A stretch of 15,387 nt of DNA, from NCBI GenBank assembly GCA_946187475.1, contig CAMHRJ010000023.1:1-15387 (forward strand). Direction: 5' to 3'. Positions within the stretch are counted from its first letter, which is position 1; every line of letters begins with the position of its first letter. The notes under the pieces were generated by a model that saw only the letters and a program-made list of their open reading frames with translations, had not been told where the DNA came from and did no database searches. The stretch is from an uncultured Clostridia bacterium. GTDB taxonomy: Bacteria > Bacillota > Clostridia > Oscillospirales > Oscillospiraceae. Shown here one piece after another: positions 5,952 to 13,206 of this stretch. The position numbers were made by a program, and so were the translations under genes.

Positions 5952-8390
5952 ATGAATACGAATTTTGAAACCAGTTTTCTCAAGGCGCGGCGCCGGTTTA
6001 TTGAGGCGCATTTCCAGCGCCTGAACCCCATGCAGCGTGAAGCGGTCCTCACCACCGAGGGGCCGCTGCTTTTGCTGGCCGGCGCCGGCAGCGGCAAGAC
6101 CACTGTGCTGATCCACCGCATCGCGAATCTGCTGCAGTTTGGCCGCGGCGCCGACACCGACGAGATTCCGGAGTCCGCCGATGAAGCGACCATCGAGCTT
6201 CTGGAGCGCTGCGCAGGATACCCCAATGACCCGGACTACGCCGCAGCCTGCGCGGCGGCAGCTTACGGCAGGGTGGACCCCTGGCGGATCATCGCCATCA
6301 CCTTCACCAACAAAGCCGCCGGCGAGCTGAAGGACCGGCTGGAGACCATGCTGGGCGCCCAGGCCGCGGACATCTGGGCCTCCACGTTCCACTCCGCCTG
6401 TGTGCGCATCCTGCGTCGGGACGCGGAGCGGCTGGGTTATCCCTCCAGCTTCACGATCTACGACACCTCCGACAGCCAGAGCGTCATGAAGCACATCATC
6501 AAGGACTTCAACCTGGATGAGAAGATGTTCCCTTATCGGGCGGTGCTCTCGGAGATCAGCCGGGCCAAGGACGCCGGTCTCACGCCGGAGCAGTATCTGG
6601 CCCGGGCCAACGCCGCAGGCGACGTGCGCAAAAAGCGCATCGGCGAGCTCTATCAGGAGTATTGGAAACGTCTCTTCGCCGCCGGAGCCATGGACTTCGA
6701 CGACCTCATCTACAATGCCGTCCGGGTGCTGGAGGACTTTGCCGAGGTGCAGGAGTTCTGGCAGCGGAAGTTCCAGTATGTGCTCATCGACGAGTATCAG
6801 GACACCAACAACCTCCAGTACCGTCTTTCGGCGCTGCTTGCCGGCGGCTGGGGCAACATTTGCGTGGTGGGAGACGATGACCAGAGCATCTACAAATTCC
6901 GCGGCGCCACCATCGAGAACATCCTCAGCTTCGAGAATCAATACAAAAACGCCCGCACCATCCGTCTGGAGCAGAACTACCGCAGCACCGGCCACATCCT
7001 GAACGCGGCCAACCACGTTATCGCCAACAACTTGGGCCGGAAAGGGAAGACCCTCTGGACCAAGGCCGAGCAAGGCGACCCGCTGACGCTGTACATTGCC
7101 CAGAACGAAAACGAGGAGGCCCAGTATGTGGCCGCCCGGATTCTGAACGCCCGAGCCCTGGGTGAAAACTTCCGGGACCACGCGGTGCTCTATCGCATGA
7201 ACGCCCAGTCCAACCAGATGGAGTATGCCTTCAAGCGCAGCGGCATCCCGTACCGGATCATCGGCGGCACCCGCTTCTTCGATCGGGCCGAGGTCAAGGA
7301 CATGCTGGCCTATCTCTGCGTGATCCAGACCCCGGAGGACGACCTGCGCCTGAGCCGCATCATCAACAATCCGCCCCGGGGCATCGGCGCCAAGAGCATC
7401 CAGACCGCTCAGGAGCTGGCAAACGAGCTGAACATCTCGCTCTACTCCGTGGTCAGCCGTGCCGACGAATTTCCGGCGCTCCAACGGGCCAGCATGCGTC
7501 TGCGGCAGTTTGCCATCCTCCTGGAGGAGCTGCGGGAGGCTGCCAAGACCATGGCCCCGGATGAGCTCTACGACCTGGTGCTGGAAAAGACCGGCTATCT
7601 CAAAATGCTCCTGGAGAAGAACACCCAGGAGGACATCGCCCGGTCCGAGAACGTGCAGGAGCTGAAAACCAACATCGTCAACTACATGCGCGAGAGCGAA
7701 AATGCCACCCTCGCCGGATTCCTGGACGAGGTGGCCCTCTATACGGACATCGACCAGCTGGACCGCTCGGCGGACATGGTCACCATGATGACCATGCATG
7801 CGGCCAAGGGCCTGGAGTTTCCCACGGTCTTTGTCATCGGCTGCGAGGAAGGCATTTTCCCCGGTGTCCGCGTCATCGGCGAACCCGACGAGATGGAGGA
7901 GGAGCGCAGACTCTGCTATGTGGCCATGACCCGGGCCAAGAAAAAGCTCTATCTCACCTGTGCCCGCCAGCGTATGCTCTTCGGCCGCACCACCTCCAAT
8001 CTGGAGAGCCGCTTCCTGGAGGAAATCCCGGAGGAGGACCTCAACCGTTCGGAGTCCAGGCCCCGCCGGGAGGAGAGCAGCTTCTCCGGCTTCGGCAGCT
8101 CCGAGGGCTACAGCGGCGGCTATTCCCGCGATTCCTATTCCGTCCGCCGTCCGCAGCCCCGGCAGCCTGCCCAGCCCCGCCGGAGCGTGACGCCGCCAAA
8201 GCCTCAGCAGAACGCCGGACCGGACTTCAAGCTGGGCGACACTGTCAACCACCGGGCCTTCGGCAAGGGCGAGATCACCAAGGTCACGCCCATGGGCGGC
8301 GACGCCCTGCTGGAGATCACCTTCGAATCCGCCGGCCTCAAGCGCCTGATGCTCCGGGCGGCCAAGCAGTTTATGACCAAGGAGTCCTGA
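5952..8390 (+). CDS. pcrA: ATP-dependent 3'-5' DNA helicase, UvrD/PcrA type
   Basis: This 812-residue superfamily 1A helicase unwinds DNA in repair and replication-fork maintenance. Motifs in order are: Q motif LNPMQREAV (24-32), Walker A GAGSGKTT (44-51), Ia ITFTNKAA, TFHS, Walker B DEYQD (280-284), III GDDDQSIYKFRGA, IV EQNYRST, V MHAAKGLEFP and VI YVAMTRAKKK (656-665). A Pro/Arg/Ser/Gly-rich linker (about 690-757) leads to a PcrA-type Tudor-like C-terminal domain (about 759-812, KLGDTVNHRAFGKG). An insertion of about 44 residues (64-107) separates Walker A from Ia, where typical PcrA has only a few residues. ATG 5952 is the only usable start: an in-frame TAA lies at 5943, the next ATG is inside the Q motif, and no in-frame GTG or TTG lies between. 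There is no Shine-Dalgarno sequence before it. The EamA permease gene follows after 4 bases. Confidence 0.95.
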   Translation: MNTNFETSFLKARRRFIEAHFQRLNPMQREAVLTTEGPLLLLAGAGSGKTTVLIHRIANLLQFGRGADTDEIPESADEATIELLERCAGYPNDPDYAAACAAAAYGRVDPWRIIAITFTNKAAGELKDRLETMLGAQAADIWASTFHSACVRILRRDAERLGYPSSFTIYDTSDSQSVMKHIIKDFNLDEKMFPYRAVLSEISRAKDAGLTPEQYLARANAAGDVRKKRIGELYQEYWKRLFAAGAMDFDDLIYNAVRVLEDFAEVQEFWQRKFQYVLIDEYQDTNNLQYRLSALLAGGWGNICVVGDDDQSIYKFRGATIENILSFENQYKNARTIRLEQNYRSTGHILNAANHVIANNLGRKGKTLWTKAEQGDPLTLYIAQNENEEAQYVAARILNARALGENFRDHAVLYRMNAQSNQMEYAFKRSGIPYRIIGGTRFFDRAEVKDMLAYLCVIQTPEDDLRLSRIINNPPRGIGAKSIQTAQELANELNISLYSVVSRADEFPALQRASMRLRQFAILLEELREAAKTMAPDELYDLVLEKTGYLKMLLEKNTQEDIARSENVQELKTNIVNYMRESENATLAGFLDEVALYTDIDQLDRSADMVTMMTMHAAKGLEFPTVFVIGCEEGIFPGVRVIGEPDEMEEERRLCYVAMTRAKKKLYLTCARQRMLFGRTTSNLESRFLEEIPEEDLNRSESRPRREESSFSGFGSSEGYSGGYSRDSYSVRRPQPRQPAQPRRSVTPPKPQQNAGPDFKLGDTVNHRAFGKGEITKVTPMGGDALLEITFESAGLKRLMLRAAKQFMTKES
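8379..8384 (+). promoter_or_regulatory. Ribosome binding site deciding the GTG start of the EamA gene
   Basis: AAGGAG inside the last codons of pcrA lies 10 bases before GTG 8395. No ATG start with a similar site is available nearby, and the first transmembrane helix begins only a few residues after this GTG, so it fixes the start. Confidence 0.6.
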
Positions 8391-8394
8391 GCCG

Positions 8395-9273
8395 GTGAAG
8401 CGCGACAAACACGCCATCGGCCTGCTGGCGCTCTTCGGCTGCACCCTGATCTGGGGCACCTCCTTCGTGATTTTGAAAAACGCTCTGGACAGCGTTCCCA
8501 CCCTCTGGATCCTGGCCATCCGCTTTTCCGGCGCTGCGCTGCTGATGGCGCTGATCGGCTGGAAGAGGCTGAAGCGGCTGAATCGCAGCTACTGGCGCGG
8601 CGGCGCTCTCATGGGCCTGTTCCTGGCGGCTGCCTACATCGTCCAGACCTACGGTCTGGTCTACACCACGCCGGGGAAGAACGCCTTTCTCACGGAGACC
8701 TACTGCGTGCTGGTGCCCTTCCTCTGGTGGGCTATCCGAAGGGCTCCGCCGGACCGTTATAACCTGATCGCGGCGGTGATCTGCCTCGTGGGCATCGGCC
8801 TGGTCTCCCTCACGGAGGGACTCGCCATCGGCTTTGGGGACGCCGTGACCCTGGGCTGCGGCCTGTTCTACGGCCTGCATATTATCGCCACGTCTCTGTC
8901 GGTGGAGGGGAAGGACCCGCTGCTTTTGAGCTTTGTCCAGTTTCTTACCGGCACCGTGGTCTGTCTGGTGCTTGCGCCCTTTGCCGAGCCTTTTCCCGCT
9001 GCCGTTCCGGCGGCAGCCTGGTGGCGCATCGGCTATCTCTGCGTGGCCTGCACGGGGCTGAGCTTCCTGCTCCAGACCCTGGGCCAGAAGTATACCCCGC
9101 CGTCGGAGGCCTCCATCCTCCTGACGCTGGAGAGTGTCTTCGGGGTCATTTTCTCCGTGCTCTTCTACCACGAGCGGCTGAGTCTTCGGGTGGTGAGCGG
9201 CTTTGTGCTGATCTTCATGGCCATCCTGATCTCGGAAACCAAGCTGGAATTCTTTCATCGCAAAAAAAGATGA
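8395..9273 (+). CDS. EamA-family (DMT superfamily) membrane permease
   Basis: The 292-residue protein has ten predicted transmembrane helices (about 6-26, 36-56, 69-87, 97-115, 124-141, 148-167, 175-195, 209-227, 240-258, 264-282). These form two EamA repeats of five helices each. Typical family features are the N-terminal LIWGTSFV, the TxxGKNAFLTETY segment after helix 3 and the ASILLTLESVFGVIFSVLFYHE segment near the end, with a basic cytoplasmic tail (HRKKR). Family members are drug/metabolite transporters, often exporting amino acids or other small metabolites. The substrate cannot be read here. It starts with GTG 4 bases after the pcrA stop, so it is probably co-transcribed with pcrA, although no functional link is obvious. 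Its stop codon lies inside the stem of the following terminator. Confidence 0.9.
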   Translation: MKRDKHAIGLLALFGCTLIWGTSFVILKNALDSVPTLWILAIRFSGAALLMALIGWKRLKRLNRSYWRGGALMGLFLAAAYIVQTYGLVYTTPGKNAFLTETYCVLVPFLWWAIRRAPPDRYNLIAAVICLVGIGLVSLTEGLAIGFGDAVTLGCGLFYGLHIIATSLSVEGKDPLLLSFVQFLTGTVVCLVLAPFAEPFPAAVPAAAWWRIGYLCVACTGLSFLLQTLGQKYTPPSEASILLTLESVFGVIFSVLFYHERLSLRVVSGFVLIFMAILISETKLEFFHRKKR

Positions 9274-9300
9274 CTCCCGATCTCGGGAGTCATCTTTTTC
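9262..9300. terminator. Long palindromic bidirectional terminator containing the eamA stop
   Basis: A near-perfect palindrome of 17-bp arms (9264-9280 and 9283-9299) has a GC-rich core ACTCCCGA/TCGGGAGT and an A run on the left matched to a T run on the right. It reads as an intrinsic terminator on both strands. The eamA stop TGA (9271-9273) lies in the left arm and the alr stop (9299-9301) touches the right end, so both convergent genes share it with 25 bases between stops. Confidence 0.9.
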
Positions 9301-10417
9301 AGGTATAGATTCGTTTTACTCTCGGCGACAGGGCAGAGGTGAGACCGCAGCCCTCGTCATCGTTGATCAGCGCGGCCTGGGCCTGGGCGCTCAGGAAGTT
9401 GCCGCTGCCGTCATAGCCGAAGAAGGTGACCTCGTCGCCGATGGCGCAGTCGATGCCGGTCACGTCGATCATGCATTGGTCCATGCAGCAGACCAGCAGA
9501 TGCCCGTGCTTTCCGCCCACCAGCACCGGGGCCCGGACCTTGAACAGGTCCTGATGGAGCCCGTCGCCGTAGCCCACGCCCACGGTGGCGATCATGGCGT
9601 CCTGCTTCAGCGTCACAGCTCCGTTGTAGCCGATGCGGTCGCCGGCCTTGCGCTGCTTCAGACTGGTGATGTAGCTGCGCCAGCTGGCAGCCTCCTTCAC
9701 GTCGCAGAGCGGGTGCTCCGTGCGGTCCATGAAGAGCCTGCGCCCGATGCGCACGGCGTCCAGATGGAACTGGGGATAGAGCTCCGAGGCAGCGGAGTTG
9801 GACATGTGCCGCTGCTCTACCGGCACGCCCAGGCCCTCCAGAGTCTGCAGCGCCTCCAGATACAGCGCGTACTGTGCCTCAGAACGAATCAGGTCCTCTG
9901 CGTCAGAGAAGTGGGAATAGACCCCGGTGAGATCGAGGGCGTCCGCGTTCTGGTGATATTCCTCCGCGAAGGCAGCCAGCTCGTGGGGCTCCAGACCGAT
10001 TCGGTGGAGTCCCGCGTCGATCTTCACCTGGAGCTTCGCTTTCTTCCCGATCTTCCGGGCAGCCTCCGCCAGTTCAGCGGCGAAGCCCAGCCGCCCGCAG
10101 GTCAAAGTCAGGTCCGCTTCCACGGCCGAATCCATCTGGAAGGGGAGGGCGGCGCTCATGATCAGAAGCTCCCGGTCATTGCCTGCCGCCCGGAGGGCCA
10201 GACCCTCGCTGACGTGAGACAGGGCAATGCAGCGAATTTCCGGCAGTGTACACAGCACCGCGGCCACCGGCGCCATGCCCAGACCGTAGGCGTCATCCTT
10301 CAGCACCGGAATCAGCTCCGCGCCGCCCAGACTCGCCAGGATGGCCCGGGCGTTTCCCAGCAGGGTGCCGGTGTCAACCTCAATATACGAATTATTCATC
10401 GAAATATTCATTTTCAT
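9299..10417 (-). CDS. alr: Alanine racemase, PLP-dependent
   Basis: The family interconverts L- and D-alanine for peptidoglycan synthesis. From ATG 10417 the product is 372 residues, a normal length. The PLP-binding lysine lies in VLKDDAYGLG (K40; the usual form is VKANAYGHG or VKADAYGHG). Other family segments are KIDAGLHRIG (132-141), YSHFSDAED (168-175), RIGYNGAVTL with the probable catalytic tyrosine Y264, VGYGDG (281-286), CMDQCMIDVT (311-320) and the C-terminal SPRVKRIYT. The RxGxxLYG segment is unusual here: VRIGRRLFMD. Three clustered in-frame ATGs exist (10417, 10411, 10399). GGAG lies about 13 bases before 10417, so I chose that, but MNNSYIEV at 10399 is also credible. Longer in-frame reading to 10564 would cross its own promoter. 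A broader-specificity amino-acid racemase is possible. Confidence 0.9.
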   Translation of the reverse strand: MKMNISMNNSYIEVDTGTLLGNARAILASLGGAELIPVLKDDAYGLGMAPVAAVLCTLPEIRCIALSHVSEGLALRAAGNDRELLIMSAALPFQMDSAVEADLTLTCGRLGFAAELAEAARKIGKKAKLQVKIDAGLHRIGLEPHELAAFAEEYHQNADALDLTGVYSHFSDAEDLIRSEAQYALYLEALQTLEGLGVPVEQRHMSNSAASELYPQFHLDAVRIGRRLFMDRTEHPLCDVKEAASWRSYITSLKQRKAGDRIGYNGAVTLKQDAMIATVGVGYGDGLHQDLFKVRAPVLVGGKHGHLLVCCMDQCMIDVTGIDCAIGDEVTFFGYDGSGNFLSAQAQAALINDDEGCGLTSALSPRVKRIYT

Positions 10418-10474
10418 GCAGTCATTCCATCTCCAGAGTATCCCCGCGCTGCCATGCGGGAGCACAGGGACTTC

Positions 10475-10503
10475 ATTATAGTCTATTTTTCCAGCAGTTG
10501 CAA
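10475..10503 (-). promoter_or_regulatory. Promoter of alr
   Basis: On the minus strand TTGCAA (10498-10503) and a perfect TATAAT (10475-10480) are separated by 17 bases. Transcription would start near 10468, giving a leader of about 50 bases. The leader contains a short hairpin candidate, CCCGC/GCGGG. A 15-base palindrome, TTTCAAT-A-ATTGAAA (10511-10525), lies just upstream of the -35 box and could be a regulator site. Confidence 0.75.
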
Positions 10504-10605
10504 GGGAAATTTTCAATAATTGAAACCTGCATCCGACGACATTCTTCTTATGAAACCATAACAAAAAGGACCCTCACGATTGTGTGAAATTTGAATTTTT
10601 ATCTA

Positions 10606-10634
10606 TTGACAATGCATAAAATACGTTGTATACT
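10606..10634 (+). promoter_or_regulatory. Strong promoter of the amino-acid ABC importer operon
   Basis: A perfect TTGACA (10606-10611) is followed after 17 bases by TATACT (10629-10634). Transcription would begin near 10641, leaving a leader of about 37 bases with GAGGAG (10665-10670) 7 bases before the start. No T-box, riboswitch or leader peptide fits in so short a leader. Confidence 0.85.
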
Positions 10635-10677
10635 CGCTTTGTTCCCAAGCAAAAACTGTTTTTTGAGGAGAAAAATC

Positions 10678-11511
10678 ATGAAAAAGTATGTATCCCTTCT
10701 TCTGGCGCTGGTCATGGTCTTCGCTCTGACGGCCTGCGGTTCCAGCTCCAGCTCCAATGCCGGCAGCGCCGCTGCTGAGCCTGCTGCCGAGTCCGAGACC
10801 CTGGTCTTCGGCACCTCCGCTGACTACGCTCCCTTCGAGTTCATGTATCCTGACGAGAACGGCGACCTGGTTTACGGCGGCGTTGACGTCTCCGTTGCCC
10901 AGTACATTGCCGACTACACCGGCAAGGAACTCCAGATCGAGAACATGGGCTTTGACTATCTGCTGGCCTCCCTGCAGAAGGGCGACTTCGACATGGTCAT
11001 CGCGGCCATGGAGGCCACCGACGAGCGTCTCGAGAGCGCCGACTTCTCCGATCCCTACTACACCGACTATCCGCCCATGGTGCTGGTCCGCGCTGCGGAT
11101 GCTGACAAGTTCACCTCCACCGATTCCTTTGACGGCCTCTCCGTCGGCGCTCAGACTGCCACCACCAAGGAAGGCATCGTCAACGAGGATCTCACCGGCG
11201 CGCAGCTGGTCAGCCTGCAGAACGTGAACGATCTGGTCAACCAGCTGGTCAACGGCAAGATCGACGCCGTGGTTCTGGACGGCGCCGTGGCCATGCAGTT
11301 CGCCGCCACCAACGATGAGCTGGTGGTCGCCGATGTGGATCTGGGCGAAGCCTATCCCTACTGCGTCGCCGTTGCCAAGGGCGACCCCAAGGGCCTGCTG
11401 CCCGGCATCAACGCCGCCATCGCGGACATGATCGCCAACGACAAGGTCACCGAGTTCGTGGAGCTCGCCGACTCTCTGGGTGATGTGGCCGTTGAGGTCA
11501 GCGCCGACTAA
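10678..11511 (+). CDS. Polar amino-acid ABC transporter substrate-binding lipoprotein
   Basis: The 277-residue protein is an extracytoplasmic solute-binding protein of family 3 (SBP_bac_3). It begins with a lipoprotein signal: MKKY, a hydrophobic stretch and lipobox LTAC with C20, then a Ser/Ala-rich tether (21-42). The mature domain shows typical family segments: LVFGTSADYAPFEF, GVDVSVAQYIADYTGK, FDMVIAAM, SADFSDPYYTDY, LSVGAQTATTKEGIV and DAVVLDGAVAMQFA. It should be anchored to the outer face of the membrane and deliver a polar amino acid to the downstream permease. The exact ligand cannot be read. ATG 10678 is chosen over an upstream in-frame ATG at 10591, because that one precedes the promoter and would destroy the signal peptide. 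Codon use is strongly biased to a few codons, suggesting high expression. A hairpin separates it from the permease gene. Confidence 0.94.
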   Translation: MKKYVSLLLALVMVFALTACGSSSSSNAGSAAAEPAAESETLVFGTSADYAPFEFMYPDENGDLVYGGVDVSVAQYIADYTGKELQIENMGFDYLLASLQKGDFDMVIAAMEATDERLESADFSDPYYTDYPPMVLVRAADADKFTSTDSFDGLSVGAQTATTKEGIVNEDLTGAQLVSLQNVNDLVNQLVNGKIDAVVLDGAVAMQFAATNDELVVADVDLGEAYPYCVAVAKGDPKGLLPGINAAIADMIANDKVTEFVELADSLGDVAVEVSAD

Positions 11512-11533
11512 GCCGCACTGCTTACCTGAATCC

Positions 11534-11570
11534 AAAACGTGCAAAACCTGAAAAGGCTTTGCACGTTTTT
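11534..11570 (+). terminator. Hairpin after the binding-protein gene (partial terminator)
   Basis: A perfect 12-bp stem (AAAACGTGCAAA 11534-11545, TTTGCACGTTTT 11558-11569) has a 12-base apical region that can add two G-C pairs around TGAAAA. Only five T residues (11566-11570), four of them inside the stem, end it. It sits between the binding-protein stop and the permease ribosome binding site. No second promoter was seen, so it probably reduces rather than stops downstream transcription. Confidence 0.65.
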
Positions 11571-11606
11571 GAACATGTAATCTTAAATTGAGAGGAGGCC
11601 GTCATC

Positions 11607-12338
11607 ATGTGGTGGAGCAATCTGTTTACAGACATGAGCAAGGCCAGCTTTTTTAATTTCTCGTTCCTGCCGAAGTACGGCGCGTTTTTCGTGCAGGGCA
11701 TCGAATATACGCTGCTGCTGGCGGTGGTATCCGTTGCGCTGGCCGTGATTCCCGCATTGCTGCTGGCCCTGATGCGCCTGAGCAAGAGCAGAATCGTCAA
11801 GGGCATCTCCGGCGCTTACATCGCGCTCTTCCGCTCCACGCCCCTGCTGGTGCAGCTGTCCATCATCTATTTCGGCCTCTTCGGCGTGATCAACATCCCC
11901 CGGTTCAATCTCTTCGGTTTCGTGGACCTGAGCCGCTTCATCCCCGGCGTGGTGGCTCTGGCGCTGAACTCCTCGGCCTACGTGGCAGAGATCTTCCGCG
12001 CAGGCATTCTCGCCGTGGATGCCGGCCAGATGGAGGCCGCTCGTTCTCTGGGCCTTTCCAAGTGGGACGGCATGCGTCTGGTGGTGCTGCCCCAGGCCAT
12101 CAAGAACGTCCTGCCAGCCCTGGCAAACGAGATCGTCACCATGGTCAAGGAGAGCTCCATCTGCTCCATGCTGGGCATGGCGGAGCTGATGTTCGGCGCG
12201 AAGGCCGTGGCCTCGTCCACCTACATCACCCTGGCGCCCTACACCCTGGCCGCGCTGATTTATTTCTGTATCAACTTCCCGGCCTCCAAGGCCATCGAAG
12301 CCATCGAAAGGAGGATGCGCCGTGGCGACAAGCAGTAA
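11607..12338 (+). CDS. Amino-acid ABC transporter permease (HisM/GlnP-type)
   Basis: The 243-residue integral membrane subunit belongs to the polar amino-acid uptake family. About five hydrophobic segments are visible (about 30-55, 70-95, 110-130, 165-190, 205-225). The cytoplasmic EAA loop that docks on the ATPase is clear: EAARSLGLSKWDGMRLVVLPQ (143-163). The FRSTPLLVQL segment (75-84) is typical of the family. The start at ATG 11607 is supported by AGGAGG (11593-11598) 8 bases upstream. The 3' end overlaps the ATPase start by 17 bases, implying translational coupling. Only one permease gene is present, so the channel is presumably a homodimer. The substrate is unknown. Confidence 0.94.
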   Translation: MWWSNLFTDMSKASFFNFSFLPKYGAFFVQGIEYTLLLAVVSVALAVIPALLLALMRLSKSRIVKGISGAYIALFRSTPLLVQLSIIYFGLFGVINIPRFNLFGFVDLSRFIPGVVALALNSSAYVAEIFRAGILAVDAGQMEAARSLGLSKWDGMRLVVLPQAIKNVLPALANEIVTMVKESSICSMLGMAELMFGAKAVASSTYITLAPYTLAALIYFCINFPASKAIEAIERRMRRGDKQ

Positions 12339-13071
12339 CGAGATCATCCGTGTGGAGAGCATCTCCAAGCACTTCAACGACGGCGCCGTCAAGGCCCTGG
12401 ACGACTGCAGCCTGACCATTCATCAGGGCGAGGTCGTGGCCATCATCGGCCCCTCCGGCTCCGGCAAATCCACCTTCCTGCGCTGTCTGAACCTGCTGGA
12501 AGTTCCCACCTCCGGCAAGGTCATCTTCGACGGCGTGGACATCTGCGATGAAAAGGTGGACCTGGACCTCCACCGCCGGAAGATGGGCATGGTCTTCCAG
12601 CACTTCAACCTCTTTCCCAACATGACGGTGAAGAAGAACATCACCCTGGCCCCGGTGCGTCTGAAGCTCAAGACCCAGGCCGAGGCGGACAAAGTCGCCA
12701 TGCAGCTTCTGGAGCGCGTGGGCCTGCCGGACAAGGCGGACACCTTCCCGGCCATGCTCTCCGGCGGCCAGAAGCAGCGCATCGCCATCGTCCGAGCTCT
12801 GGCCATGGAGCCGGAGGTCATGCTCTTCGACGAACCCACCTCCGCCCTGGACCCGGAGATGGTCGGCGAGGTTCTTGACGTCATGAAGGAGCTGGCCAAG
12901 GACGGCATGACCATGGCGGTAGTTACCCACGAGATGGGCTTCGCCAGGGAAGTGGCAGACCGGGTCGTGTTTATGGCCGACGGCAAGATCGGCGAGGTGG
13001 GTACCCCGGAAGAGATCTTCGACCATCCCAAGAGCCCCCGTCTCCAGGACTTCCTGGCCAAGGTGCTGTAA
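12322..13071 (+). CDS. Amino-acid ABC transporter ATP-binding protein (GlnQ/HisP-type)
   Basis: The 249-residue cytoplasmic ATPase powers the importer. Motifs are Walker A GPSGSGKST (43-51), Q-loop VFQHFNLFPNMTV (Q93), signature LSGGQKQR (146-153), Walker B VMLFDEPTSALD (D170, E171) and H-loop VVTHEMGFA (H203). VFQHFNLFPNMTV is characteristic of the polar amino-acid class. It starts with GTG 12322, preceded by AAAGGAGG (12307-12314) with a 7-base gap. That site and the start lie inside the end of the permease gene. The length is typical (about 240-255). All catalytic residues are intact. A strong terminator follows, making this the last gene of the three-gene operon. Confidence 0.95.
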   Translation: MATSSNEIIRVESISKHFNDGAVKALDDCSLTIHQGEVVAIIGPSGSGKSTFLRCLNLLEVPTSGKVIFDGVDICDEKVDLDLHRRKMGMVFQHFNLFPNMTVKKNITLAPVRLKLKTQAEADKVAMQLLERVGLPDKADTFPAMLSGGQKQRIAIVRALAMEPEVMLFDEPTSALDPEMVGEVLDVMKELAKDGMTMAVVTHEMGFAREVADRVVFMADGKIGEVGTPEEIFDHPKSPRLQDFLAKVL

Positions 13072-13084
13072 TGAGAATATTTCA

Positions 13085-13115
13085 AACGCCTGTCGCTCTG
13101 CGGCAGGCGTTTTTT
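13085..13115 (+). terminator. Terminator of the amino-acid ABC importer operon
   Basis: AACGCCTGTCGC (13085-13096) pairs with GCGGCAGGCGTT (13100-13111), with one G-T wobble and a 3-base loop, and continues into a T run to 13115. It is a strong intrinsic terminator 13 bases after the ATPase stop. Confidence 0.88.
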
Positions 13116-13122
13116 GGGGTAC

Positions 13123-13151
13123 TTGCTCTTTTTTTTCATTTGTGCTATATT
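13123..13151 (+). promoter_or_regulatory. Promoter of the CobW-like GTPase operon
   Basis: TTGCTC (13123-13128), a 17-base spacer and TATATT (13146-13151) with an upstream TG (13143-13144) form an extended -10 promoter. Two small inverted repeats follow near the predicted start: CTAT-catc-ATAG (13157-13168) and GGGC-caata-GCCC (13168-13180). No canonical Zur-type TAATnATTA core was seen. AGGAAG (13190-13195) is the ribosome binding site. Confidence 0.6.
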
Positions 13152-13206
13152 GTATGCTATCATCATAGGGCCAATAGCCCAATTCAGACAGGAAGTGTAT
13201 TGAACC

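Noticed and set aside
5937..8519. An 860-codon open frame antisense to pcrA
   Set aside because: It shows no domain or start signal and only reflects codon bias of the helicase on the other strand.
10591..10677. Longer N-terminus for the binding lipoprotein
   Set aside because: It would start upstream of the -35 box and place 29 residues ahead of a perfect lipoprotein signal peptide.
10635..10677. Riboswitch or T-box leader for the amino-acid importer
   Set aside because: The leader is only about 37 bases long and shows no specifier, antiterminator or aptamer structure.
13120..13206. Zur box in front of the COG0523 gene
   Set aside because: No TAATnATTA core was found, so zinc control is inferred only from the gene family.
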